IMG/VR virus record: IMGVR_UViG_3300042507_006522
Location: 1 to 39,107 of that record
DNA: 39,107 nt
Source of the DNA: a virus
Reading direction: 5' to 3' (one strand)
In this document: positions 23,367 through 31,934 of the stretch, one piece after another
Layout: each line of letters starts with the position of its first letter
How positions within the stretch are numbered: position 1 is the stretch's first letter
The notes under the pieces: generated by a model
What the model was told of the DNA's origin: nothing
What the model saw: the letters and a program-made list of their open reading frames with translations, nothing else
Databases searched by the model: none
Made by a program: the position numbers and the translations under genes

Positions 23367-24083
23367 ATGGAAAACAACATAGACAAAGTCGTTAATGCGG
23401 TAATTAACCACAACGACAAATTTAAAGAAAAACGTAAACCAAAAAATCCAATTAAATTTAATGTTTCTTTAGACTCAGATCAAAAACAAGCTAAAAGTCT
23501 TATTTTTAACAATACCATAACAGTACTTACTGGTGCTGCTGGTAGTGGAAAAACTTTAGTAGCATGTCAAGCTGGTTTAGATTTATTGTTCAATAAAGAA
23601 ATAGAAAAAATTATTGTAGCTAGACCTGTAGTTACAGCTAGAGAAGAAATCGGCTTTTTACCTGGTGGATTGAAAGACAAGTTAGATCCTTTTATTGCTC
23701 CTATATATGATAACATGTATAGACTATACAATAAAGAAAAAATCGATAAAGAATTTCAAGAAGGCAGAATAGAAATTATACCTTTTGCATTTATGAGAGG
23801 CAGAAACTTTTCAAATTGTTTTGTTATTTTAGACGAAGCTCAAAACATTACAGATAATCAAATGGAACTTGCTATTACTCGTTTGTGTGAAGGAAGTAAA
23901 ATGTGTATTGTAGGAGACGTAAGTCAAATAGACTTAAAACAAAAGAAAGACTCAGGTTTGTTTTTTGTAAGTAAAGCAGTAGCTCAAGCCGTAGAAGGAG
24001 TAGGTCATTTTCATTTAAAAACAAATCACAGACATCCTATAGTTGAACCTATTCTAGACATATACAAAACATTAAGAGAGTAA
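23367..24083 (+). CDS. phoH: PhoH-like ATPase
   Basis: A 238-aa ATPase of the PhoH family, related to the helicase/RecA-like core. Walker A TGAAGSGKT is at about residues 54-62, ARPVVTAREEIGFLPG near 87-102 is diagnostic of the family, and Walker B is VILDEAQN near 153-160. GDVSQIDL near 190 and KTNHRH follow. PhoH genes are common in marine and T4-like phages and their role is unsettled (RNA metabolism has been suggested). Here it has a late box and lies between capsid and neck genes, which suggests late expression. Confidence 0.9.
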   Translation: MENNIDKVVNAVINHNDKFKEKRKPKNPIKFNVSLDSDQKQAKSLIFNNTITVLTGAAGSGKTLVACQAGLDLLFNKEIEKIIVARPVVTAREEIGFLPGGLKDKLDPFIAPIYDNMYRLYNKEKIDKEFQEGRIEIIPFAFMRGRNFSNCFVILDEAQNITDNQMELAITRLCEGSKMCIVGDVSQIDLKQKKDSGLFFVSKAVAQAVEGVGHFHLKTNHRHPIVEPILDIYKTLRE

Positions 24084-24091
24084 TATTTATA
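24084..24091 (+). promoter_or_regulatory. T4-like late promoter box
   Basis: TATTTATA starting at the phoH stop codon, 13 nt before the ATG at 24105. Confidence 0.6.
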
Positions 24092-24104
24092 ATAGACTAA
24101 GACT

Positions 24105-25694
24105 ATGCAAGACTACAATTACGCTTTATCAACTAATGACTTATTACCTGTTGCTGGTAATACGCCTTGGGGATATTATGACAATGATCCTTCATTTCAA
24201 ACAGATGCTCAAAAATCTTGTTTTTATGTAACAAGACGATTAGGATTTGGTGTAGTTGACGTAGAATTAGTAGACTTTCAAATTTACGCTGCTTACGAAG
24301 AAGCTGTTACTACTTATGGCAATGAAGTTTATCTTTATAAAGTAAGAGAAAACTACTTGTCTATGGAAGGAAGTGAAACAGACAGTTTCTTATGTGATTA
24401 CAACGTAAGTTATTTTAATGCTTCTATGTCATTTAGTCCTATTAGACAAGCTACAGCAGCTGATTTTAACAATGCTCCTGAAATGCAGTGGGCTATAAAT
24501 AGTGGAAGTACATTATTTATTGTTTCTGCTAGTGTAATTCCATCTATGTCTAGAGCTGACTTTAGTTTAGTACAGTCTTTTGGAATACAAAATCAATGTG
24601 GAAACTTTTTACCACAGTACACTTACATGAAAGGAGGAGACGTTTATTTTGTTATTCAAGATCCAACTCCTTTTATTAATCCTTTAGATGATCCATATGT
24701 TGATGTAAATTACATGAATGATAATTATGTAGTTACAGGTGATCCTCAGTATCCGACTGACCATGTAATTCAATATATTGCTTATAAGTCTGATTATAAT
24801 ATGAATACAAGGCTTATAGATAGAACTTTAGGAGGTACTATAAGAATTGCAAATAATTACGCTGACCAGGCATTTATTAGAAATATTCCTGTTTATAGCG
24901 CTAGTATTGATTTAGTAGACGGTCAACAAACATATGATTTGAAAAAATTATTTGTTGATGATGGTCTTATTAGCTTAAAAGACAACCCAGTAATTGTACA
25001 AGTATTTTATCAGCCTCCTCCTGCTCAAGCTTGGATGGCAAACCCATGGCCTGGTTTAGGTGGTGTTGGTCCTGTTGCTGATTCATGGGGTTTTTATGGT
25101 GGTTATGGTTATAATAGTTATATCCAATGGCCTGTTTATTTTGACATTCAACGAATCCAAGAATGGAACATGCAAATGGATGTAAGGTATAATGGATATA
25201 GCTTTAGTGTAAATAACAATATTTTAACTATATTCCCTATCCCTCCAGGAAATGGTCATAAATTGTGGTTACAATTTTCTAAAGAAAGTGATGTTCTACA
25301 ACAAAACAAAAACTTAAATAGTAATGTTCCTCCTTATGATAAACCTATCATAACAGACGTTTCAAATGTTCCTTATGCTAATCCAACTTATTCTAGAATT
25401 AATTCAATAGGTAAAACTTGGATTATGAGGTATACATTAGCTATTTGTAAAGAAATTTTAGGATTTTCAAGAGGAAAATATCCTGGAGCTGATGTGCCTA
25501 AAATAGGAGCTATGTCTAGTAGTGATTTAATGAGTCAGTCTCAAGCTGAAAAACAAGCATTATTAGAAGAACTTAGAGCATTGTTAGATGAAACTTCAAA
25601 GCAAAAACAATTAGAAAGACAAGCAGCGGAAGATGAAGCAAACAATAAAATAATGCTTAATATTCCATTACCTTCACCAATTTATATTTTATAA
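24105..25694 (+). CDS. Structural protein, possible neck protein (gp13 position)
   Basis: A 529-aa protein with an N-terminal helical part (CFYVTRRLGFGVVDVEL, residues ~35-55) and a large Tyr/Asn/Pro/Gly-rich beta region. The C-terminal helix from about 455 to 515 is rich in Gln/Glu/Lys. It is followed without gap by genes resembling T4 gp14 and gp15, so it occupies the gp13 position, but it is much longer than T4 gp13 (309 aa) and direct similarity was not clear. A large insertion or a fused virion domain is possible. Confidence 0.55.
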   Translation: MQDYNYALSTNDLLPVAGNTPWGYYDNDPSFQTDAQKSCFYVTRRLGFGVVDVELVDFQIYAAYEEAVTTYGNEVYLYKVRENYLSMEGSETDSFLCDYNVSYFNASMSFSPIRQATAADFNNAPEMQWAINSGSTLFIVSASVIPSMSRADFSLVQSFGIQNQCGNFLPQYTYMKGGDVYFVIQDPTPFINPLDDPYVDVNYMNDNYVVTGDPQYPTDHVIQYIAYKSDYNMNTRLIDRTLGGTIRIANNYADQAFIRNIPVYSASIDLVDGQQTYDLKKLFVDDGLISLKDNPVIVQVFYQPPPAQAWMANPWPGLGGVGPVADSWGFYGGYGYNSYIQWPVYFDIQRIQEWNMQMDVRYNGYSFSVNNNILTIFPIPPGNGHKLWLQFSKESDVLQQNKNLNSNVPPYDKPIITDVSNVPYANPTYSRINSIGKTWIMRYTLAICKEILGFSRGKYPGADVPKIGAMSSSDLMSQSQAEKQALLEELRALLDETSKQKQLERQAAEDEANNKIMLNIPLPSPIYIL

Positions 25695-25695
25695 T

Positions 25696-26310
25696 ATGGC
25701 AAATAGACCAGGAGCATTTTTTAGACCTCCAGGACAAAAAGTTACAACTCCTGGTGATTATGAAGCTTTACCATCAAATCCTGATGGTTTAGCTAGACCT
25801 ATGCCTTTTGCCCCAGGTAATGATATTGATTTTCAAGTAACAAGTATTACTGAAGGTTACAAGAGACTTATGTCTATGCAGGTACCTTACTATAAGGTAT
25901 CAGGAGAAAATTCTTCTATGAACATTTATGGAGAATCACTATCAAGATGGTACTATCAACCTGTTTTAATAAAATGTTACATTGATAGAGGTGATGAACA
26001 ACAAGTAATAGAAGAATATGGCAGTTCAAATACTCAAAAGATACAATTCTGGTTTGTTCATGAAATGATGAAACAAGTAGGAGTTTTACCTGAAGTAGGA
26101 GATATTATTCTAGACAGAGAAAGATACTATGAAGTTTACAATGTAAATGAAAATCATATTGATTTTGGAAATGATGATCAATATATTTATGGGTACCCAA
26201 ACTTTGAGTCTTCTTCATTAAATAAAAGAGGTCAAAGTTTAGTATTTGAAGTAGACGCTGTAATGACTAGGCCTATTAAACTTAATATTTTACCTTATAA
26301 AATACAATAA
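25696..26310 (+). CDS. Probable neck protein (gp14-like)
   Basis: A 204-aa protein. After a Pro-rich start it has a MNIYGES element near residue 75, then the central IKCYIDRGDEQQVIEEYG, QFWFVHEMMKQVG, LPEVGDIIL, and RYYEVYNVNENHIDFG. This order resembles T4-type gp14 neck proteins, which close the head after packaging. It is one base from the preceding stop and overlaps the next start by 1 nt. Confidence is moderate because identification is by motif order, without an alignment. Confidence 0.55.
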   Translation: MANRPGAFFRPPGQKVTTPGDYEALPSNPDGLARPMPFAPGNDIDFQVTSITEGYKRLMSMQVPYYKVSGENSSMNIYGESLSRWYYQPVLIKCYIDRGDEQQVIEEYGSSNTQKIQFWFVHEMMKQVGVLPEVGDIILDRERYYEVYNVNENHIDFGNDDQYIYGYPNFESSSLNKRGQSLVFEVDAVMTRPIKLNILPYKIQ

Positions 26311-27170
26311 TGCAAGTTAGAAAACCCATACCAAAAAGCCCAGCAGAAGCAGTACAGGAAAAAATTGTGCCTTATGAAGAAGCAGGTTATGGGAAAAGTC
26401 CTATGGTCGATAGACAAAATAGGGCTTTAAAAGTATCACAAAAAGACTCAAGAGAAAAAAACTTTAGTGTAAAATTAATAGATATAGACACTGCTGTTTT
26501 AGAACACATAAAATTAAACATAAAACCAACTGTTTATTCTAACACAGAATTAATAGATGTTCCTGTTATGTATGCTTACCCTGAAAGATGGATAGCTATT
26601 CAAAAACAAGGGTTTTTAAGGGATGTAAGTGGAAAAATCATTACACCTCTTATTGTTGTAAATAGAACAGATGTAACTAAAAATAGAAATGTAGGAAGAA
26701 ATCTTGACAGTAATTATGCTCAAAACGTTCACGTTTTTGAAAAACAATACTCACCAAAAAATGCTTACACTAATTTTGGTGTATTAAACAACCAAATTCC
26801 TGTAAAAGAAATGATGGTTGTTGCTCATCCTGACTATGTTACTGTTACTTACGATTTAATTGTTTATGCTGATTTTGTAGAACAGTTAAACAGAATTCAA
26901 GAAGCAATTCAATATGCTGAGAATAGCTATTGGGGCGATAAAAGAAGATACTACTTTAGAGTAAACATAGACAGCTTTCCAACTACTGTTCAATATAGTA
27001 ATGAAGATGAACGAACTGTGTCTTCTAAAATGTCTATGAAATTACATGGATACTTAATTCCAGACACAATAAATGCTTACTTGTCTCATGAAATGCAATA
27101 TAATACTAAAGGACAAGTAATTATAAATGAAAATGTAGTAACAGCTAGTGACTTATTGAAACTAGAATAA
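26310..27170 (+). CDS. Probable tail completion / sheath stabiliser (gp15-like)
   Basis: A 286-aa protein. A basic N-terminus leads to VPVMYAYPERW near residue 88, IITPLIVVNRTDVTKN near 110-125, a YDLIVYADFVEQLNRIQEAI block near 185-204, and a C-terminal SKMSMKLHGYLIP strand pair. This pattern is like T4-type gp15, which caps and stabilises the contracted-type tail. With gp14-like and gp13-position genes upstream it completes a neck cluster. A contractile tail is therefore inferred, although sheath and tube genes are not in this window. Confidence 0.55.
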   Translation: MQVRKPIPKSPAEAVQEKIVPYEEAGYGKSPMVDRQNRALKVSQKDSREKNFSVKLIDIDTAVLEHIKLNIKPTVYSNTELIDVPVMYAYPERWIAIQKQGFLRDVSGKIITPLIVVNRTDVTKNRNVGRNLDSNYAQNVHVFEKQYSPKNAYTNFGVLNNQIPVKEMMVVAHPDYVTVTYDLIVYADFVEQLNRIQEAIQYAENSYWGDKRRYYFRVNIDSFPTTVQYSNEDERTVSSKMSMKLHGYLIPDTINAYLSHEMQYNTKGQVIINENVVTASDLLKLE

Positions 27171-27172
27171 TA

Positions 27173-27203
27173 TTGTTTTACATTAAGCTTTTACTTATAT
27201 TAT
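27173..27203 (+). promoter_or_regulatory. Sigma70-like promoter for DNA polymerase
   Basis: TTGTTT at 27173, a 17-nt spacer, and TATATT at 27196. The expected start is 27208, giving a 6-nt leader before the ATG at 27214. Confidence 0.65.
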
Positions 27204-27211
27204 AGTAAAAG
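27188..27211 (+). promoter_or_regulatory. Perfect palindrome centred on the polymerase -10 box
   Basis: Perfect 8-bp arms CTTTTACT (27188-27195) and AGTAAAAG (27204-27211) flank TATATTAT, so the -10 is enclosed. It may be an operator. Because the predicted RNA starts at 27208, most of it would not be in the mRNA. Confidence 0.45.
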
Positions 27212-27213
27212 AT

Positions 27214-28914
27214 ATGTATCAAGCAATTAGTTATAATTATTACACAAAAACCGCAGTTATTAGAGATGATGAACAAGGATGGATAAGTGTTCCATATACT
27301 CCTACTTATTTCAAACTAGATAAAGAAGGTGAATTTTTTACTTTGGAAGGCAAACGAGTAAGTCCTGTAAAAGAATTTGACAAAAATCGTCCTGACTTGT
27401 TTTTTGAAATAGATGTTCCTATAGCTACAAATGCTTTAGTAGACATTTATAAAAACAATGATGAACCACCTAAATTTCATAATACAATATTTTTAGACAT
27501 TGAGTGTGAAATTGGAGGAGCTCTAACACCAGAATACATAAAAAGAGCACCTATGAAAATTACATCAGTTGCTCTTTATGATTATACTCTTAAAAAATAT
27601 TACTGTCTAATTTTAGATGAAACTAACAAACTCAATAAAGTAGAAGAAGAAAACAAAGAAATTATTCCATACTCTACAGAAAAAGATCTACTAAGAGGAT
27701 TTTTAAGTAAATGGGAAGAATGTGACCCTACTATAATTTCAGGTTGGAACAGTGAATTTTTCGATATTCCTTATTTGTATTATAGAATTTGTAAAGTATT
27801 AGGAGATGAATGGGCAAATAAATTATCTCCTTTAAATAAAGTAAAAATACTTGATTATCAAGGTGAAAGTTCAATAAAAATTGAAGGTGTAAATCACCTT
27901 GACTATATGTTGCTTCACAAGAAATTTATTACAAAACAAGAGCCAAGTTACAAATTAAGTGACATAGGAAAAAAATACGTTAAACTAGACAAAATAGAAT
28001 ACAACGGTTCTTTAGACGATTTATTTAAAAAAGACATTCATACTTTTATTGAATACAACTTGCGAGACGTAGAAATTTTAGTTGCACTAGATAACAAACT
28101 TCAATTTATTGACCTAACAGTAAATATATGTCATCTTTGTCACACAACGTACGAGAATATTTACTATAGTACTGCTCTCAATGAAGGTGCCATATTAACC
28201 TATTTGCGGCGCAAAGACATCGTGTCTCCCAACAAACCTACTACTATGAATCCTGCATTAAAAGCAGGAAATGAAGAATATGCTGGTGGTTATTTAAAAG
28301 ATCCTGTACCTGGTTTATATGAATGGGTAAGTGACTTAGACTTTACTTCACTGTATCCATCAATTATTAGAAACCTAAACATGGGAATTGAAACTTTGGT
28401 TTGTAAAATTGAAAGTCAAGACAAGTACTTTAATCATTATGGTTTAGAAGACTTAAAACAATTAAGTCCTACAAAAACTATTTTAGTTGAAAGAGTAGGT
28501 CAAGACAGAAAAGTTCAACAAATAGAAATGCAAGTAGGAGACTTTATAGAATTTGTTGAAAGTAAAAAATTGATTATTAGTGCTAATGGCACTGTATTTA
28601 GAACAGACAGAAAAAGTGTTATATCAGAAATTTTAGATGATTGGTTTGCTAAAAGAAAAGAATACAAAAATAAAATGAAGGAAGCGTTTAAAGTTTTAAA
28701 CGATCCTGAATTAGGAGAATTCTATAACAAACGACAACATGCATTTAAAATTAAACTAAATGATGTTTATGGTTGTTTTGCTAAAAATGCTTGGAGATAC
28801 AGCGATGGTAATTTGTTTATTAGTAAAGCTATTACTTTGACTGGTCAAAGATTAATTACTGAGTCAATGAAATTTGTTAATGAAGAAATAAATAAAGAAT
28901 TAGGTATTATTTAA
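27214..28914 (+). CDS. Family B DNA polymerase, N-terminal part (gp43A-like)
   Basis: The 566-aa first part of a split replicative polymerase. It contains the proofreading exonuclease motifs: FLDIE at about residues 93-97, SGWNSEFFD near 176-184, and YNLRD near 282-286. It also has polymerase motif A DLDFTSLYPSI at about 374-384 and motif B KLNDVYG near 514-520. It ends ...NKELGII followed by a stop, just before the position where motif C should come. Motif C is encoded separately at 29594, after a GIY-YIG endonuclease gene. The two products must assemble for activity. Split gene 43 is known in some T4-related phages. Confidence 0.93.
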   Translation: MYQAISYNYYTKTAVIRDDEQGWISVPYTPTYFKLDKEGEFFTLEGKRVSPVKEFDKNRPDLFFEIDVPIATNALVDIYKNNDEPPKFHNTIFLDIECEIGGALTPEYIKRAPMKITSVALYDYTLKKYYCLILDETNKLNKVEEENKEIIPYSTEKDLLRGFLSKWEECDPTIISGWNSEFFDIPYLYYRICKVLGDEWANKLSPLNKVKILDYQGESSIKIEGVNHLDYMLLHKKFITKQEPSYKLSDIGKKYVKLDKIEYNGSLDDLFKKDIHTFIEYNLRDVEILVALDNKLQFIDLTVNICHLCHTTYENIYYSTALNEGAILTYLRRKDIVSPNKPTTMNPALKAGNEEYAGGYLKDPVPGLYEWVSDLDFTSLYPSIIRNLNMGIETLVCKIESQDKYFNHYGLEDLKQLSPTKTILVERVGQDRKVQQIEMQVGDFIEFVESKKLIISANGTVFRTDRKSVISEILDDWFAKRKEYKNKMKEAFKVLNDPELGEFYNKRQHAFKIKLNDVYGCFAKNAWRYSDGNLFISKAITLTGQRLITESMKFVNEEINKELGII

Positions 28915-28938
28915 TGTTGTCTTGCTAATGTAATTGCA

Positions 28939-28946
28939 TATTTATA
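28939..28946 (+). promoter_or_regulatory. T4-like late promoter box for the GIY-YIG gene
   Basis: TATTTATA, 10 nt before the ATG at 28957, within the inserted element and not in the polymerase sequence. Confidence 0.6.
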
Positions 28947-28956
28947 ACAAAATACT

Positions 28957-29592
28957 ATGATTGAAATATACATTTTATATAAAAATAATGTTCCTTTCTA
29001 TATTGGATATAGTAAAAACACAAATAAAAGAATAATATCACATAGGAGAAAATATGGTTATGATATTGATTTTGATATTATTGATACTTGTTTAAATACT
29101 AATAAAAAATATATTGAAACTTTTTGGATATGTTTATTTAAAAGTTGGGGATTTAAGTTAGAAAATAAAAATGAAGGAGGTGGCGGTCCTTTATTTCAAA
29201 CTGAAAAAACAAAACAAATTAAAAGAGAAAAAGCTATGGGAAATCAATATGCTAAAGGTAAAAAACAAAACCCACTAGCTGGTTCTAGAAAAAGTAAAGC
29301 TTTAAAAGGCAAACCTAAACCAGAAGGATTTGGAGATATGATGAGACAAGTTAGATTAGGTAAATCAAAACCTAAATATATGGGCGAAAAGGTGAGTAAA
29401 GCTTTAAAAGGCAAACCTAAAGAAAAATTATATAAATCTATATTGCAATTTGATTTAAATAATAATTTAATAAAAGAATGGCCTAGTATAAAACATGCTG
29501 CTCAAGGAACAAATAGTAATGCTTCTACTATATCAAAAGTATGTAGAGGTATTTTTAAAAAAACTAATGGGTATATTTACAAATATAAATAA
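28957..29592 (+). CDS. GIY-YIG homing endonuclease inserted in the polymerase gene
   Basis: A 211-aa free-standing endonuclease with the GIY-YIG pattern YILYKNNVPFYIGYS near the N-terminus, a basic ISHRRK, the catalytic-type Glu in YIETFW, and the same LENKN-GGGGP segment as its paralogue at 9413. Repeated SKALKGKPK motifs (NUMOD3-like) and a C-terminal FDLNNNLIKEWPS domain (NUMOD1-like) follow. It occupies nearly the whole 679-nt insertion between the polymerase halves, leaving no room for an intron core. It ends 1 nt before the second polymerase part and has its own late promoter. Confidence 0.88.
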   Translation: MIEIYILYKNNVPFYIGYSKNTNKRIISHRRKYGYDIDFDIIDTCLNTNKKYIETFWICLFKSWGFKLENKNEGGGGPLFQTEKTKQIKREKAMGNQYAKGKKQNPLAGSRKSKALKGKPKPEGFGDMMRQVRLGKSKPKYMGEKVSKALKGKPKEKLYKSILQFDLNNNLIKEWPSIKHAAQGTNSNASTISKVCRGIFKKTNGYIYKYK

Positions 29593-29593
29593 T

Positions 29594-30472
29594 ATGAAAG
29601 ATTTTATAGTAACAGGGGACACAGACAGCTTGTTTTTTGAAATGAAAGCATTGATTAAAAAACGCAAACCTGATGTTGACATTAAATCTAGAGAACAAGT
29701 AATTCCAGTTGCTTTAGAAATTACTAAAGAATATCAAGATAAAACAAAACCCTTTTTACAAAATTTGTGTAAAACCCAATTTAATTGTGACAACGTGTAT
29801 TTTGAATTAAAGCAAGAAGTTGTACTTGAAAGGGGATATTTTGCAGGTAAAAGAAGATATGCTCAGTTTATTGTAAATAAAGAAGGTGTGCCTGTAGAAG
29901 AATTAGATATCAAAGGCATGGACATTATGAAATCTAACATGACACCAATGTATGCTAAATTTGGTGAAGAATTGTTGATGAATATAATGTATGGTAAGTC
30001 TAAAAAAGAAATTGATAAAAAAATACAAGATTTTAGAAAACACTTAAAAACACTTAGTTATAAAGACGTTGCTAAGCCAACTGGAGTAAAACAAATAAAA
30101 AACTATATTGCTAGTCCACCTCCATCAGGACAAATATTTAGTAAACTAGGAAACAAATGTCCCATCAATACAAAAAGTGCTATTTGGTACAATGACTTAC
30201 TTAGATTTAAAAAATTAGACAAAGAATATTCATGTATTACTGAAGGAGACAAAATTAAGTTTATTCCACTTAAGAAAAACCCATACAGTATAGAGGTTTT
30301 AGCATTTACAAATGAAAGTCCTCAATTTATTTATGATTTTCTAGACAAATATGCAGATACAGACAGTGGTTTCAACAATGTTTTACTAAATAAATTGCAA
30401 GGTATTTATGAAGACTTAAAATGGGACTTTCCTTCTTTAAATCCAAATGTTGAGCGTTTCTTTACGTTTTAA
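29594..30472 (+). CDS. Family B DNA polymerase, C-terminal part (gp43B-like)
   Basis: A 292-aa protein that opens with polymerase motif C, VTGDTDSLFFE at residues 6-16 (two catalytic Asp), followed by the KQEVVLERGYFAGKRRYA block, where palm meets thumb. The thumb contains LKTLSYKDVAKPTG. It ends NVERFFTF, similar to the clamp-binding C-terminus of T4-type polymerases. The ATG at 29594 is the only sensible start because the sequence before it belongs to the endonuclease. Together with the first part (566 + 292 = 858 aa) it approaches the length of T4 gp43 (898 aa). No residues seem lost at the break. Confidence 0.92.
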   Translation: MKDFIVTGDTDSLFFEMKALIKKRKPDVDIKSREQVIPVALEITKEYQDKTKPFLQNLCKTQFNCDNVYFELKQEVVLERGYFAGKRRYAQFIVNKEGVPVEELDIKGMDIMKSNMTPMYAKFGEELLMNIMYGKSKKEIDKKIQDFRKHLKTLSYKDVAKPTGVKQIKNYIASPPPSGQIFSKLGNKCPINTKSAIWYNDLLRFKKLDKEYSCITEGDKIKFIPLKKNPYSIEVLAFTNESPQFIYDFLDKYADTDSGFNNVLLNKLQGIYEDLKWDFPSLNPNVERFFTF

Positions 30473-30475
30473 CAA

Positions 30476-30483
30476 TATTTATT
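30476..30483 (+). promoter_or_regulatory. Late promoter box 12 nt before an ATG
   Basis: TATTTATT; counted as a -10 hexamer (TATTTA at 30476-30481), +1 falls exactly on the A of the ATG at 30488. Confidence 0.6.
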
Positions 30484-30487
30484 ATAT

Positions 30488-31897
30488 ATGGTTAAGTTAT
30501 TAGACATCTTAGCAGAAGCAATATCAGCTGATAAAGAACAAGCATTACGCAATAAATTCGTACAAGTAATAGATAAAGAAACTCCTAGGGGAATGGTTTC
30601 TATAGATCCTACTAAAGTTACTGAACCAGAATTTAAAAAATTGTTAGCTATAGATGAAACTCCTAATGGAACTTATTTAAACTGGATTATTCCTCGTTAT
30701 GTTAAATTAGATCGCACTGAAAGACAAAGATTTTTTAATGATGAACACAACGAAGTTGTAAAAGAATTATTAGGTTTCTTTGATAAAAACAAACAACGCT
30801 TAAAAAAAGTAGTAGATAATTTTCAAGCAGACATCAATTTATATAAAACTTTAGCTGACTTTGAAAATATTATTGGAGCCGCTAAAGCAAAAATATCTGG
30901 AGAAGGCTCAGAACAAGAACAATTAGGTCCTGAAAAATTTGGAGCTGCCTTTATAAAACCAATAGAAATTTTAGGAAAAACAGCTGGTGATTTTGTTGTT
31001 TATAAAATTCCACAAAGTTGTGCAAATGATGACAATTGTTATAAAAAATACCAAAATTTAACAGGATGTGGTGATTTAAGTCAGGAATTTAATCCTAGTA
31101 GAGAAAATGAACCTGCTCCTAAATCAGGATACAGAGTTACTTGGTGTACAAGAAATTTAGGTTCATTTAATAATTACCTAAAAGATGGTCCTTATTTCTT
31201 ATTCAAAAACTGGGACACTAGAAGACAGTATCAGTTACACTATGAATCAGGCCAATTAAAAGATGAAGCTAACCGAGACATTAGTGGTTATAAAGGTGAC
31301 TTACAAAAAGAATTCTTACAATTTTTATTAGATAAAGAAGGAAGAATTCCTACTAAATCAATGTCTTTCAACTTAGACTTAAGTAAATTTAAAGTAGGTG
31401 AAGAAAATGGATTTCCTATTTATAAAGTAGGTCCTCTCTATTATATAGATGCTAAAACAGGAGCAGATCAAATGAACAAATTGGTTTATTATGATGCTGA
31501 AACTGGTTTATTAAAAAATGTAGATGGAAGTAAAGCAGGTGCTAAAGCTGCTTTAAAAGAACCTTACATTTATTTAATAAAATGGCTAGCAGACAACAGT
31601 ATAATCAACAAAAACAACGTTCCTCAAGAAGCATTCAGTAACTGGATGATGATTAGAATTTTAGGAAACATAAACATTCCAGAAACAGCTAAACCTACAA
31701 TTAATGGAAGTGTAAACATTTCAGGAACTGCTGTTACAGCTTTACCTGCTAATTTAACTGTAGCTGGTGACTTAAATATTTCTAATACTCCAATTAAATC
31801 ATTACCTCCTGGATTGAAAGTAGGAGGAGTTTTAGATGTTAGAGGCACAGGAATAAAAGTACCTAGTGGTGTAGCTGGTAAAGTAATTCAAGACTAA
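30488..31897 (+). CDS. Late protein with a WCT core and LRR-like C-terminus
   Basis: A 469-aa protein. Residues ~1-150 are helical and charged. A middle domain has a cysteine-containing stretch (about 178-195), then VTWCTRNLGSFNNYLKDGP near 217-235 and YQLHYESGQLKDE. The last ~75 residues form leucine-rich-repeat-like units (ALPANLTVAGDLNI, SLPPGLKVGGVLDV). This W-C-T / Q-L-H-x-E-S-x-Q combination plus LRR tail is a recurrent architecture in large phages with unknown function. A late box immediately upstream supports a virion or late role. Confidence 0.65.
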   Translation: MVKLLDILAEAISADKEQALRNKFVQVIDKETPRGMVSIDPTKVTEPEFKKLLAIDETPNGTYLNWIIPRYVKLDRTERQRFFNDEHNEVVKELLGFFDKNKQRLKKVVDNFQADINLYKTLADFENIIGAAKAKISGEGSEQEQLGPEKFGAAFIKPIEILGKTAGDFVVYKIPQSCANDDNCYKKYQNLTGCGDLSQEFNPSRENEPAPKSGYRVTWCTRNLGSFNNYLKDGPYFLFKNWDTRRQYQLHYESGQLKDEANRDISGYKGDLQKEFLQFLLDKEGRIPTKSMSFNLDLSKFKVGEENGFPIYKVGPLYYIDAKTGADQMNKLVYYDAETGLLKNVDGSKAGAKAALKEPYIYLIKWLADNSIINKNNVPQEAFSNWMMIRILGNINIPETAKPTINGSVNISGTAVTALPANLTVAGDLNISNTPIKSLPPGLKVGGVLDVRGTGIKVPSGVAGKVIQD

Positions 31898-31899
31898 TA

Positions 31900-31930
31900 T
31901 TGTTTTTTAATAAAGGTTTTATTATATTAT
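31900..31930 (+). promoter_or_regulatory. Sigma70-like promoter for the sliding clamp
   Basis: TTGTTT at 31900, a 17-nt spacer, and TATATT at 31923. The expected +1 is 31935, the A of the clamp ATG. The -35 region (ATATTGTTTT) is identical to that of the polymerase promoter. Confidence 0.68.
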
Positions 31931-31934
31931 CTGT

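Noticed and set aside
27188-27211. RNA hairpin operator like that of T4 gene 43
   Set aside because: The predicted transcription start at 27208 leaves most of the hairpin outside the mRNA; a DNA operator is the better reading.
28915-29593. Group I intron between the polymerase parts
   Set aside because: The endonuclease gene fills the insertion, leaving about 42 nt before and 1 nt after it, too little for an intron core; the second part also starts with its own ATG.
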